Shown here in pieces: positions 8,542 to 17,524 of a stretch of 64,000 nucleotides of DNA. How positions within the stretch are numbered: position 1 is the stretch's first letter; each line of letters begins with the position of its first letter. Both the position numbers and the translations under genes were made by a program. The notes below the pieces were generated by a model. It was not told the DNA's origin, did no database searches, and saw only the letters and a list, made by a program, of their open reading frames with translations. Location of the stretch: contig CAVQUV010000012.1 in NCBI GenBank assembly GCA_963716855.1, positions 124,001 to 188,000 on the forward strand, written 5' to 3'. The stretch comes from JAGVSZ01 sp963716855 (GTDB lineage Bacteria > Pseudomonadota > Gammaproteobacteria > Burkholderiales > SG8-39).

Positions 8542-9735
8542 ATGACCTATCGCAGCGGCCGCCACTTCCTGCAGATCCCCGGCCCGACCAACGTGCCCGA
8601 CCGCGTCCTGCGCGCGATCGACCTGCCGACGATGGATCATCGCGGCCCGGAGTTCGCGGCGCTCGGCCACGAGGTTCTCGACGGGCTGCGCACCGTCTTC
8701 AAGACGGCGCAGCCCGTGGTGATCTACCCGGCCTCGGGAACCGGCGCATGGGAAGCGGCGCTCGTGAATACGCTCTCGCCGGGCGACCGGGTGCTGATGG
8801 TCGAGACCGGCCACTTCGCGACGCTCTGGAACAAGATGGCGACCAAGCTCGGCCTCGTCACCGAGTTCGTCCCGACCGACTGGCGCCGCGGCGCCGATGC
8901 GGCCCTGATCGAGGCGAAGCTCCGCGAGGACAAGGCTCACGCGATCAAAGCGGTCTGCGTCGTGCACAACGAAACGTCGACCGGCGCGACGAGCCGCATC
9001 GGGCTCGTGCGCAAGGCGATGGACGCCGCGACCCATCCCGCGCTCCTGCTCGTCGACACGATCAGCTCGCTCGGCTCGATCGACTACCGCCACGACGAAT
9101 GGGGCGTCGACGTCACCGTCGCCGGCTCGCAGAAGGGCCTCATGCTCCCGCCCGGCCTGTCGTTCAACGCGGTCAGCGAGAAAGCGCGCAAGGCCTCGGC
9201 CGCCGCGAAGCTGCCGAGGTCGTACTGGGGCTGGGACGAGATGCTCGCCGCGAACAAGACCGGCTACTTCCCGTATACGCCCGCCACCAACCTGCTCTAC
9301 GGCTTGCGCGAGGCGCTGCGCATGCTGCAGGAGGAGGGCCTCGAGAACGTCTTCGCACGCCACGACCGCCACGCGGAGGCCACGCGACGCGCGGTGCGCG
9401 CCTGGGGTCTCGAGGTGCTGTGCGCGGTGCCGGAGGAGTACTCGAGCTCGCTCACCGGGGTCATGACACCGCCCGGTCACGACGCCGATCACGTGCGCAA
9501 GGTGATTCTCGAGGCGTTCGACATGTCGCTCGGCACCGGGCTCGGCAAGGTCGCCGGCAAGGTGTTCCGCATCGGCCACCTGGGCGACTTCAACGATCTC
9601 ACGCTGGCGGGGACGCTCGCCGGCGTGGAAATGGGCCTCGGGCTCGCAGGCGTGCCGCACAAGAAAGGCGGCGCGCAGGCGGCAATGGACTATCTCGCCG
9701 AGTGCGCGCGGAAGCCCGCGCGCAAGGCTGCGTAG
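8542..9735 (+). CDS. Serine-glyoxylate / alanine-glyoxylate-type aminotransferase (class V)
   Basis: 397 residues, fold-type I PLP enzyme. The N-terminus has IPGPTNVPDRVLRAID and MDHRGPEF, both characteristic of bacterial serine-glyoxylate aminotransferases. The PLP-binding lysine is K198 in VAGSQKGLMLPPGLSF. The C-terminus carries the substrate arginine region FRIGHLGDFN. The expected reaction is serine plus glyoxylate to hydroxypyruvate plus glycine, as in the serine cycle or photorespiration-like glyoxylate use; alanine, aspartate or other donors are possible. The ATG at 8542 was chosen because homology begins there. It is divergent from GntR and precedes a TRAP operon by 79 bp, suggesting import and transamination of a related acid. 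Confidence 0.88.
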   Translation: MTYRSGRHFLQIPGPTNVPDRVLRAIDLPTMDHRGPEFAALGHEVLDGLRTVFKTAQPVVIYPASGTGAWEAALVNTLSPGDRVLMVETGHFATLWNKMATKLGLVTEFVPTDWRRGADAALIEAKLREDKAHAIKAVCVVHNETSTGATSRIGLVRKAMDAATHPALLLVDTISSLGSIDYRHDEWGVDVTVAGSQKGLMLPPGLSFNAVSEKARKASAAAKLPRSYWGWDEMLAANKTGYFPYTPATNLLYGLREALRMLQEEGLENVFARHDRHAEATRRAVRAWGLEVLCAVPEEYSSSLTGVMTPPGHDADHVRKVILEAFDMSLGTGLGKVAGKVFRIGHLGDFNDLTLAGTLAGVEMGLGLAGVPHKKGGAQAAMDYLAECARKPARKAA

Positions 9736-9814
9736 AAGAACCTTAGAATCGCCATACGCCCGCAGCCGGCCGGCGAGAGCTGGCGCGGGCGCGACCAACA
9801 AAGGAGGAAGAACC

Positions 9815-10797
9815 GTGAATCGTTCCGCACCCGGGCGCTCGCCGCTCTCGCAGTCCTTGTCGGTCCGCTCGCGCTGTCCGCGCACGCCCAGACCGAGATC
9901 AAGTTCGGCCATGTCGGGGAGCCCGGATCGCTCTTCGCGGCCAGCGCGGATGAGTTCGCGCAGCGCGCCAACGCGAAGCTCGGAGGCAAGGCGAAGGTGG
10001 TCGTCTACGGCTCGAGCCAGCTCGGCGGGGACAAGGAGCTCCTGCAGAAGCTCAAGCTCGGAACCATCGACATCGCGCTGCCGTCGACGGTGATGTCCTC
10101 CGAGGCCGATCTGTTCGGCGTCTTCGAGATGCCATATCTGGTCAAGGATCGCGCGCACATGCAGCGCATCGAGAAGGACGTGTTCTGGTCGACGCTGGCC
10201 CCCGCCGCGGAGGCGAAGGGCCTCAAGGTCATTGCGGTCTGGGAGAACGGTTACCGCCATATCACCAACTCCAAGCGCCCGATCAACACGCCCGACGACC
10301 TGAAGGGCATCAAGCTGCGCGTGCCGGAGGGCAAGTGGCGGGTGAAGATGTTCCAGGCCTACGGCGCCAACCCGAGCCCGATGAAGTTCTCGGAGGTGTT
10401 CACCGCGCTGCAGACGGGCGTCATGGACGGGCAGGAGAACCCGTTCACCCAGATCTACAGCGCCAAGTTCCAGGAGGTGCAGAAGTTCCTGTCGCTCACC
10501 GGGCATGTGTACACGCCCGCGTACGCCACCGTCGGCGCGAAGAAGTGGGCGAGCCTGCCCGCCGACGTGCGGCAGACGCTCGAGCAGACCGCGAAGGAGA
10601 CGCAGGCGTTCGTCTACGCCAAGGCGGCGAAGGACGACGAAGAGCTGCTCGGCAAGATCAAGGCCGCCGGGGTACAGGTGAACACGCCGAACAAGGACGC
10701 CTTCATCGCCGCGTCGAAGCCGGTGTACGAGGAGTTCGCGAAGGAAGTGAAAGGGGCGAAGGAAGTGATCGATCGCGCCATCGCGCTCGGCAAGTGA
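9815..10797 (+). CDS. TRAP transporter solute-binding protein (DctP family), frame break in signal peptide
   Basis: Periplasmic receptor of a TRAP transporter. The mature part shows NGYRHITNSKRPINTPDDLK, GIKLRVPEG (ligand-carboxylate arginine) and VFTALQTGVMDGQENP, all standard for DctP. The ribosome site AGGAGG (9802-9807) points to a GTG start at 9815, but that frame does not encode the protein: the signal peptide (TRALAALAVLVGPLALSAHA, then QTEIKFGHV) is read in the next frame and has no start codon of its own. One base appears to be missing near 9824. With it restored the receptor is about 327 residues, the family norm. Permease genes follow after 3 bp. Confidence 0.87.
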
Positions 10798-10800
10798 CGG

Positions 10801-11304
10801 ATGACTTTCCGGTCGTTCCGCCGGGGATACGAGCGCTTCCTCGAGTGGATCTGCATCGCGCTCATGGCCGCGCTCGCCGCCGAGGTGACGGCGGGCGTGG
10901 TCTTCCGCTACTCGGGCCATTCCCTCGTCTGGTATGACGAGGTCGCCACCATCCTCCTTGCCTGGGTGACGTTCTACGGCTCGGCGCTGGCGGTCCTCAA
11001 GCACGCGCACATGGGCGTGCCCGAGATCGTGAGGATGCTGCCGCCCGGCCCGCGGGTCGCCGTCACCGTGCTGGCGCAGTTGTGCACGCTGGCCTTCTTC
11101 GTGCTGCTCGCCTGGGTGGGCTATTCGATCCTCGAGATCCTCGTGACCGACCAGCTCGTTTCGCTGCCGCAGGTCTCGGTGGCTTACGCGAAGTCGGCGA
11201 TCCCGATCGGCGCCGTCCTGTTCGTGGTGGGCCAGCTGCTGGTGTTTCCCGAGGTGCTGCGCGAAGCGCGCGGCGAAGCGAGGCGCGCGGAGGAGTCCGC
11301 ATGA
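10801..11304 (+). CDS. TRAP transporter small permease (DctQ)
   Basis: 167 residues with four predicted transmembrane helices and the DctQ signature region FRYSGHSLVWYDEVATILLAW near residues 38-58. DctQ pairs with the large DctM subunit in the inner membrane and is required for Na+-driven uptake of the receptor-bound acid. It starts 3 bp after the receptor gene and overlaps dctM by 4 bp (ATGA), so the three genes form one translation-coupled operon. The cargo is unknown; linkage to the aminotransferase and crotonase suggests a small carboxylate. Confidence 0.9.
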   Translation: MTFRSFRRGYERFLEWICIALMAALAAEVTAGVVFRYSGHSLVWYDEVATILLAWVTFYGSALAVLKHAHMGVPEIVRMLPPGPRVAVTVLAQLCTLAFFVLLAWVGYSILEILVTDQLVSLPQVSVAYAKSAIPIGAVLFVVGQLLVFPEVLREARGEARRAEESA

Positions 11305-12584
11305 TCGGCTTCCTCGTCCTCGCCTGCGTGGTCGTGCTGGTGCTGATCAACGTGCCGATCGCCGTGGCGCTTTGCATCGCGTCGGTCGCGGCGATGCTCG
11401 CGACCCAGGGTGTCGCGAGCCTGCCCAACGTGCCGCTCGCGCTCTACCAGGGCGCGACCAGCTTCCCGCTGATCGCGATCCCGCTCTTCATCCTCGCCGC
11501 CGCGATCATGAACACCTCGGGAATCTCGCATCGGCTGATCGACTTCTGCCAGGCGCTCGTCGGCTGGATGAGGGGCGCGCTCGCCCAGGTGAACGTGCTG
11601 AGCCACATGTTCTTCGCGGAGATCTCGGGCTCGGCGGTCGCGGGCGTGGCCGCCACCGCGTCGATCATCATGCCCGCCATGAAGAAGCGCGGTTACCCGG
11701 GCCCCTTCACGGCCGCGGTGACCTCCTCCACGGCCACGCTCGCGATCATCATCCCGCCGTCGATCCCGATGATCCTCTACGCGGTCATGGCGGGCACTTC
11801 GGTGGTGCAGATGTTCGTCGCGGGCATCGTGCCCGGCCTGCTCGCCGCATTCGGCTTCATGGGCCTGTGCTACTGGTACGCGGTCAGGTACAACTGGCCG
11901 GTGGAGCAGATCTTCCAGTGGGGCAAGCTCTGGCGCGCCTTCAAGGACGCGTTCTGGGCGCTCACGCTGCCGGTCATCATCCTCGGCGGCATCTTCGGCG
12001 GCGTGGTCACGGCGACCGAAGGCGCGGCGCTCGCCGTCGTCGCGGCTCTCTTGGTGGGCGGCCTGGTCTATCGCGAGCTCGACTGGGCGCGGCTGCGCGA
12101 GGCGATCATCGACGGGACGGTGCAGACCGGCACCGTGATGCTGCTGGTCGCGGCCTCGGCCCTGCTCGGCCTCTATCTCACGGAGGTGCAGCTTCCGCAG
12201 CGCATCGCGGCGGCGATGCTCTCCATCACGAGCGAGAAGTGGGCCATTCTCGCGATCCTCAATGTCTTCTTCCTCATCATCGGGATGTTCCTGCACTCGG
12301 CGGCCGCCATCGTCCTGGTGGTGCCGATCGTGATGCCGGCGGTGACCGCGGCGGGGATCGATCCGGTCCATTTCGGCGTGATCGTGACGCTCAACCTCGC
12401 CATCGGCCAGCAGACGCCGCCCGTGGCGAGCGTGCTCCTGCTCACCTGCTCGATCGCGAAGGAGAGCGTCTGGGACGTTACCCGCGCGAACGTGCCCTTC
12501 ATTGGCGTGCTCCTGGCCACGCTTCTGCTGATCACCTACGTACCCGTCGTCACGCTGGGTCTGGTGGACGTGTTCTACCGCTAG
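11301..12584 (+). CDS. TRAP transporter large permease (DctM)
   Basis: 427 residues, about twelve hydrophobic segments. Motifs include AEISGSAVAGVAATASI and TSSTATLAIIIPPSIPMILY (equivalent of the GTLGILIPPS motif), plus FGGVVTATEGAALAVV in the second half. DctM forms the ion-coupled translocation path with DctQ. Its ATG overlaps the dctQ stop. The stop is followed after 3 bp by the crotonase gene, which is therefore probably in the same transcript. Confidence 0.92.
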   Translation: MIGFLVLACVVVLVLINVPIAVALCIASVAAMLATQGVASLPNVPLALYQGATSFPLIAIPLFILAAAIMNTSGISHRLIDFCQALVGWMRGALAQVNVLSHMFFAEISGSAVAGVAATASIIMPAMKKRGYPGPFTAAVTSSTATLAIIIPPSIPMILYAVMAGTSVVQMFVAGIVPGLLAAFGFMGLCYWYAVRYNWPVEQIFQWGKLWRAFKDAFWALTLPVIILGGIFGGVVTATEGAALAVVAALLVGGLVYRELDWARLREAIIDGTVQTGTVMLLVAASALLGLYLTEVQLPQRIAAAMLSITSEKWAILAILNVFFLIIGMFLHSAAAIVLVVPIVMPAVTAAGIDPVHFGVIVTLNLAIGQQTPPVASVLLLTCSIAKESVWDVTRANVPFIGVLLATLLLITYVPVVTLGLVDVFYR

Positions 12585-12587
12585 TCG

Positions 12588-13367
12588 ATGGGCGAAATCA
12601 TCCTCGTCGAACGTGACGGAGCGATCGCGACCGTCACCCTGAACAAGCCCGAGCGCCTGAACGCGCTCGACCGCTCGATGTGGGTGCGGCTCGGCGGGAT
12701 CTTCGGCGAGCTCGACCGCGACGAATCCCTGCGCTGCATCGTGCTCCGGGGCGCGGGCGACAAGGCCTTCGCCGCGGGCGCCGACATCGCCGAGTTCGCC
12801 AACGAGCGCGCCAACGCCGCGCAGGCGAAGCGCTACGGCGAGGATGTCGCGGCCGCGCTGCGCTCGCTCGCGGAATGTCGCCATCCGACCGTGGCGCTGA
12901 TCCAGGGCGCCTGCGTCGGCGGCGGGCTGCTGGTGGCCGCGCAATGCGACCTGCGGATCTGCAACGAGTCCGCGCGCTTCGGCGTGCCGGTCAAGAACCT
13001 CGGACTGACGGAGGCCTACGACGAGCTGCAGGGGATGATGCGCGTGATCGGGCCCGCGGCCAGCCTCGAGATCCTGCTCGAAGGACGCATCTGGGGCGCG
13101 CGCGAGGCCTACGAGAAGGGGCTCGTCTGCCGCGTCGTGCCCGATGCCGGTGTGGTCGAGGAGGCGTACGCGACCGCGCGCCGCATCGCCGACGGCGCCC
13201 CGCTGGTCGCGCGCTGGCACAAGAAATTCGTGCGCCGGCTGGCCGACCCGCGTCCGCTTACCGCGTCGGAGCACGACGAAAGCTTCGCGTGCTTCGACAC
13301 CGAGGACTTCCGCATCGGCTACCGGGCGTTTCTCGACAAGAAGAAGCCCGAGTTCAAAGGCCGCTGA
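12588..13367 (+). CDS. Enoyl-CoA hydratase/isomerase (crotonase) family protein
   Basis: 259 residues with the crotonase core: LNKPERLNAL, AFAAGADIAEFAN (CoA binding and oxyanion hole) and QGACVGGGLLVAAQCDLRI. At the position of the first catalytic glutamate of true hydratases (usually FGQPE) this protein has FGVPV; the second glutamate region is retained as ASLEILLEG. That pattern argues for an isomerase, decarboxylase or hydrolase activity rather than classical hydration. It follows the TRAP permease by 3 bp and precedes a Bug receptor and a CaiB CoA-transferase, consistent with CoA-dependent breakdown of an imported acid. Confidence 0.85.
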   Translation: MGEIILVERDGAIATVTLNKPERLNALDRSMWVRLGGIFGELDRDESLRCIVLRGAGDKAFAAGADIAEFANERANAAQAKRYGEDVAAALRSLAECRHPTVALIQGACVGGGLLVAAQCDLRICNESARFGVPVKNLGLTEAYDELQGMMRVIGPAASLEILLEGRIWGAREAYEKGLVCRVVPDAGVVEEAYATARRIADGAPLVARWHKKFVRRLADPRPLTASEHDESFACFDTEDFRIGYRAFLDKKKPEFKGR

Positions 13368-13485
13368 CCCTGCGGCGGCGCAGGATTGACGGTGAGGGCG
13401 GAGGTCGCCAGACTAGGCGGCCAACCCAGCCGGCAGGGATCAGACCAGACGCCGGCATCGATCATTGAGAGGAAGGAGCAACCCC

Positions 13486-14466
13486 ATGCATCACCCACTC
13501 CGCGCGCTCGCGCTCGCAATCTCCGCGTTCGCAATCGCCGTCGCGTCCACCGGGGCCGCGGCACAGACCTGGCCGGTCAAGCCGATCCGAGCGATCAACC
13601 CGTTCCCCGCCGGCGGCGGGACGGACACCTTCGCGCGGCCGTGGGCCGCGAAGATGACGCAGCTCCTCGGCCAGCAAGTGCTGATCGAGAACATGGGCGG
13701 CGCGGGCGGCACCGTCGGCGCCGCGCGAGCGGCGAAGGAAGCGCCGGACGGCTACACCTGGTTCATCGGCGCGATCCATCACACGATCGCCGAGTCGCTC
13801 TATACGAAGCTGCCGTATGGCCTCGAGCGCGACTTCGCGCCCGTGACGGTCCTGGCCGCGGTCCCGAACGTGGTCGTGATTCATCCCAAGAACGACTTCA
13901 AGACCCTGCAGGAGCTCATCGCCTACGCCAAGGCGAATCCCGGGAAGCTCAACTACGGCTCGGCCGGAAGCGGGACGAGTCACCACATGATCGGCGAGCT
14001 CTTCAAGCAGACGACCAACGTCGACCTGACGCACGTGCCGTACAAGGGCGCGGGGCCGTTGATGCAGGACCTGCTCGCGGGGCAGGTCGACATGGCGTTC
14101 GACGGCATGGGCACCTCGGCGAACCAGATCAAGGCCGGGAAGCTCCGGCCGCTGGCCGTCACCTCGGCCACGCGCAACCGCGTGATCCCGGACGTCCCGA
14201 CGATGAAGGAGGCGGGCGTCGACTTCGCGATCTCGCTGACGTGGTATGCGCTCTTCGCGGTGAAGGGTACGCCGCAGCCGGTCGTCGACCGGATGTACGC
14301 CGACACGGTGAAGGTGCTGCAGATGCCCGACATCAAGGACATCTGGGCAAGCCAGGGCGCTGATGTGGGTGGCCAGCCGCCCGCCGAGTTCGCGGCTTTC
14401 GTACACGCGGAGATCGAGAAGTGGGCCAAGGTGGTCAAGACGGCCGGCATCAAGGTCGATCTCTGA
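13486..14466 (+). CDS. Bug/TctC family periplasmic solute receptor
   Basis: 326 residues. A Sec signal peptide (residues 1-26, ending ASTGAAA before QTWPVKPIR) precedes the receptor domain with FPAGGGTDTFARPWA, PDGYTWFIG, HVPYKGAGPLMQDLLAGQVD and GKLRPLAVTS, all typical of the Bug family expanded in Bordetella, Cupriavidus and relatives. Known ligands are carboxylates, amino acids and nicotinate-type compounds. The start was set at 13486 behind a GAGAGGAAGGAG ribosome site. No TctA/TctB permease is encoded here, which is usual: most Bug receptors are orphans. Confidence 0.92.
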   Translation: MHHPLRALALAISAFAIAVASTGAAAQTWPVKPIRAINPFPAGGGTDTFARPWAAKMTQLLGQQVLIENMGGAGGTVGAARAAKEAPDGYTWFIGAIHHTIAESLYTKLPYGLERDFAPVTVLAAVPNVVVIHPKNDFKTLQELIAYAKANPGKLNYGSAGSGTSHHMIGELFKQTTNVDLTHVPYKGAGPLMQDLLAGQVDMAFDGMGTSANQIKAGKLRPLAVTSATRNRVIPDVPTMKEAGVDFAISLTWYALFAVKGTPQPVVDRMYADTVKVLQMPDIKDIWASQGADVGGQPPAEFAAFVHAEIEKWAKVVKTAGIKVDL

Positions 14467-14490
14467 CGCCCATACAACCCGCGCCGCGCG

Positions 14491-14520
14491 AGAAGCCACG
14501 GTGCCCCGTGGCTTCTTCGT
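14491..14520 (+). terminator. Rho-independent terminator after the Bug receptor gene
   Basis: AGAAGCCACGG (14491-14501) pairs perfectly with CCGTGGCTTCT (14506-14516) across a TGCC loop and is followed by a short T-rich stretch. It lies 24 bp after the receptor stop and just before the CaiB gene, so it likely ends or attenuates the operon there. Confidence 0.75.
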
Positions 14521-14554
14521 TTGGATTTAGAGTTGCAGTCGAGAGGTTCCCATC

Positions 14555-15778
14555 ATGTCCGGACCCCTATCCCACATACGTGTTCTCGACCTCTCACGCG
14601 TCCTCGCCGGGCCGTGGGCCGGGCAGAATCTCGCCGACCTCGGCGCAGAGGTCATCAAGGTCGAGCGTCCGCAGAAGGGCGACGACTCGCGCGCATTCGG
14701 CCCGCCGTGGCTGAAGGACGCGGACGGCAAAGAGACGTCCGAGTCGGCGTATTTCGCCTGCGCCAACCGCGGCAAGAAGTCGATCACTGTCGATCTCGCG
14801 CAGCCGGCGGGCCAGCGCATCGTCCGCGCTCTCGCCGCGCGCTGCGACGTGCTGGTCGAGAACTACAAGTTCGGCGACCTCGCCCGCTACGGGCTCGGCT
14901 ACGACGACCTGAAGCAGGCGAATCCGCGCCTCATCTACTGCTCGGTGACCGGCTTCGGCCAGACCGGCCCCTACCGCGAGCGCCCCGGCTACGACTTCAT
15001 GATCCAGGGCATGGCCGGGCTGATGAGCATCACCGGCGAGCGCGACGACCTCCCGGGCGGCGGGCCGCAGAAGGCGGGCATCCCGATCGCCGACATCATG
15101 ACCGGCATGTACGCGACGATCGCGGTGTGCGCGGCGCTCGCGCATCGCGCCGAGACCGGCGTCGGCCAGCATCTCGACCTCGCCCTCTTCGACTCGCTGG
15201 TGGCAGTGCTCGCCAACCAGGGCGCGAACTATCTCGCCACCGGGCAATCGCCCGGGCGGCTCGGCAACGCGCACCCCAACATCGTTCCCTACCAGACGTT
15301 CAAGACCGCCGACGGCGCCGTGATCCTCGCCTGCGGCAATGACAATCTGTTCCGGAAGTTCTGCGAGGTCGCGAGCTGCACGCAGCTCGCCGGCGACCCG
15401 CGCTACGCGACCAACGGGGCGCGCGTCGAAAATCGCGTCGAGCTGACGCGGATCCTCGACGAGATCGTCGCCCGCCGCACGACGCGCGACTGGGTCGAGG
15501 CGCTCGAGGCAGCAGGCGTGCCGAACGGCCCGATCAACACGCTCGAGCAGGTGTTCGCCGAGCCGCAGGCGATCGCGCGTGGACTGAAACTCGAGCTCGC
15601 GCACCCGCTCGCCGGCACGGTGCCGCTGATCCGGAGCCCCATGCGGTTTTCGGCAACCGCGATCGAACACAACCGCCCGCCGCCCCTCCTCGGCGAACAT
15701 ACCGACGAGATTCTGCGCGACGTCGCGGGCTTCAGCGCCGCCGCAATCGCGCAACTGCACGCCGACGGCGTGGTGTGA
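14555..15778 (+). CDS. CaiB/BaiF family CoA-transferase (class III)
   Basis: 407 residues. N-terminal RVLDLSRVLAGPWAGQNLAD LGAEVIKVE region and CANRGKKSITVDLAQPAG are diagnostic, and the acyl-anhydride nucleophile is Asp180 in IPIADIMTGMYA (aligned with Asp169 of formyl-CoA transferase). SVTGFGQTGPYRERPGYD and YQTFKTADGAVILACGND are also family markers. The enzyme transfers CoA between carboxylic acids, probably to activate or recycle a dicarboxylate such as malonate, succinate, glutarate or a hydroxy acid. It follows the Bug receptor gene but lies behind its terminator, so expression may be partly independent. Confidence 0.9.
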   Translation: MSGPLSHIRVLDLSRVLAGPWAGQNLADLGAEVIKVERPQKGDDSRAFGPPWLKDADGKETSESAYFACANRGKKSITVDLAQPAGQRIVRALAARCDVLVENYKFGDLARYGLGYDDLKQANPRLIYCSVTGFGQTGPYRERPGYDFMIQGMAGLMSITGERDDLPGGGPQKAGIPIADIMTGMYATIAVCAALAHRAETGVGQHLDLALFDSLVAVLANQGANYLATGQSPGRLGNAHPNIVPYQTFKTADGAVILACGNDNLFRKFCEVASCTQLAGDPRYATNGARVENRVELTRILDEIVARRTTRDWVEALEAAGVPNGPINTLEQVFAEPQAIARGLKLELAHPLAGTVPLIRSPMRFSATAIEHNRPPPLLGEHTDEILRDVAGFSAAAIAQLHADGVV

Positions 15779-15797
15779 TCCCCGGCTCGACGCGTGC

Positions 15798-16606
15798 TCA
15801 CCATAGCCCGACCAGCATCCGCGCAGCAAGCACGAACAGCAACGCTGCGAAGATCTGCTTCAGCATTCGCCCGGGCACGCGGTGCGCGAAGCGTGCCCCG
15901 AGCGGCGCGGTCAGCACGCTCGCGATCGTGATGCCGGCCAGTGCCGGCAGATACACGTAGCCGACGCTCCAGGCGGGAAGTCCGGTGGCGTTCCAGCCGG
16001 TGTAGAGGTACCCGATCGTGCCGCCCACCGCGATCGGAATTCCGATCGCGGCCGCAGTGCCGACCGCCTGGATGATCGGGACGTTGCAGAAGATCATGAA
16101 CGGCACCGACATCACGGCGCCACCGATCGCCACGAGCGAGGAAAGCCCTCCGATCGTGGCGCCGGCCGCGAACATTCCCGCGGCGCCGGGCGGCTGGCGC
16201 GAGGGCTTGGGCTTCAGATCGAGCGCCATGTTCACCGCCATCAGGAAGACGAACGCGGTGAAGTAGATCGCGAGCGTCCGGGTCGAGAGGTAGTTGGCCA
16301 CGACCGCGCCGACGACGCCGCCGAAGAGGATCCCGGGCGCGATGCGCCACGCGATCCCCCAGCGCACGCCGCCGCGCACCGCGTGGGCGCGCACGCTCGA
16401 GATCGAGGTGAAGAGGATCGTCGCCATCGCCGTGCCGACTGCGAGATGCAGCACGTGCTCGCGCGGCAACCCCTGCGCCTCGAGCATGAGCGCGAGCGGC
16501 GGCACGACGATCATGCCGCCGCCGATGCCGAGCATCCCGGCGAAGACGCCGACACAGGCGCCGAGCGACCAGGTACCCCGCGACCCAGGACGGCGATCTC
16601 GGGCAT
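15798..16606 (-). CDS. TauE/SafE family permease, frame break near the N-terminus
   Basis: About 265 residues, polytopic. The conserved start is FAGMLGIGGGMIVVPPLALM, with the second repeat GATIGGLSSLVAIGGAVMSVPF. The best start is the ATG at 16606 (MPEIAVLG), five bases after the inferred stop of the HAD gene, but one or more indels between about 16570 and 16595 separate it from the rest; without that correction only a methionine at 16535 inside the first helix is available. The family exports sulfite or organosulfonates. Expression is probably coupled to the HAD phosphatase upstream. Confidence 0.8.
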
Positions 16607-16611
16607 TCCGG

Positions 16612-17413
16612 CTACGCGCCGCGCGCCGTGAGAATCCGCGCGCGCCAGCTCCGCGAATCCGGCGCCGCTCTCGCCGACGGTCACATACTTTGGCGCGTGC
16701 TCCATGCGCGCGGCGAGACGGCGCACGTTCGCGACCCCGACCGAGAGCGGGAAGTACCCGAACAGCGGTGCGTCGTTTGGCGAATCGCCGACGAAGACGT
16801 ACTGCTCGCGGTCACGATCCAGGTCGACCCCGCCGCGCTCCTGCATGTACGTCCTCGTCATCCCGAGCTTGTCATAGGTCCCGAACCAGCCGTTCACGTG
16901 GATCGAGCTCACCTTGGCGGTCATGCCTGCCGCGCGCATGATCGCGACGATGCGATCGACTGCCGCATCGTCGAGGCGTGGTACGTCCTCGCAGTAGTCG
17001 ATGGCGAGATCGGCTTCGCGGTAGCGCTGGTCCGACGCGAGCGCGGTGCCGGGAACCTCGGCCAGGATTCGATCCCGCACTGCGGCAATCCGGTCGCGAT
17101 TGGCGGCTCGGACCCGCTCGGCGTCCCGGAAGCGCGTCACGAGCTTCCGGGCGACACGGTCATAGGCGAAGTAGAACGCACCGTTTTCGCCCACGACCGC
17201 GTCGATGGGCCACATGCGCGCGATGTGATCGCACCAGCCGGCGGGGCGCCCGGTGATCGGAACGACGAGGAGCCCCGCGGCATGCAGCGACGCGAGCGCT
17301 CCGTAGGCCTCGGCGGTCAGCGTCCCGTCGGTGGTCAGGGTGTCGTCGATGTCGGCGAACACGCCGCGCACCCGTGCGAGCGCTGCGACATCGAGCCGGT
17401 CGAGTGAAAGCAT
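16612..17413 (-). CDS. HAD-superfamily phosphatase (Cof/sucrose-phosphatase-like, type IIB), frame break near the C-terminus
   Basis: About 266 residues. Motif I is FADIDDTLT with nucleophile Asp21 and general acid Asp23, motif II VPITGR, and motif IV VFVGDSPNDAPLFGYF, placing it in the type IIB Cof-like phosphatases of sugar phosphates. Near 16640 the frame runs past its natural end because of an apparent extra base in a GC run; skipping it gives the ending ARAILTARGA and a TAG at 16612-16614, five bases before the TauE ATG. The gene diverges from a TRAP receptor gene. Substrate unknown. Confidence 0.82.
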
Positions 17414-17524
17414 CGCGGGAGTTGAAACCAACGGGCCAGCATAGTAACGTAGCCGCCACAACGCGCTCGCGGAATCCCCCGCGCCGCAAAGAAGAATACA
17501 AGTGTTCGACCTGAGGAGGGTTCC

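Noticed and set aside
10614..10865. Small antisense frame across the TRAP receptor-permease junction as a regulatory peptide
   Set aside because: No ribosome site and no composition signal; treated as a shadow.
8518..11010. An 830-codon minus-strand frame opposite the aminotransferase and TRAP receptor
   Set aside because: No domain or signal; composition is the typical antisense shadow of GC-rich genes.
11184..13274. A 696-codon minus-strand frame opposite the TRAP permease and crotonase
   Set aside because: Low-complexity basic and acidic runs, antisense to well-conserved membrane and crotonase sequences.
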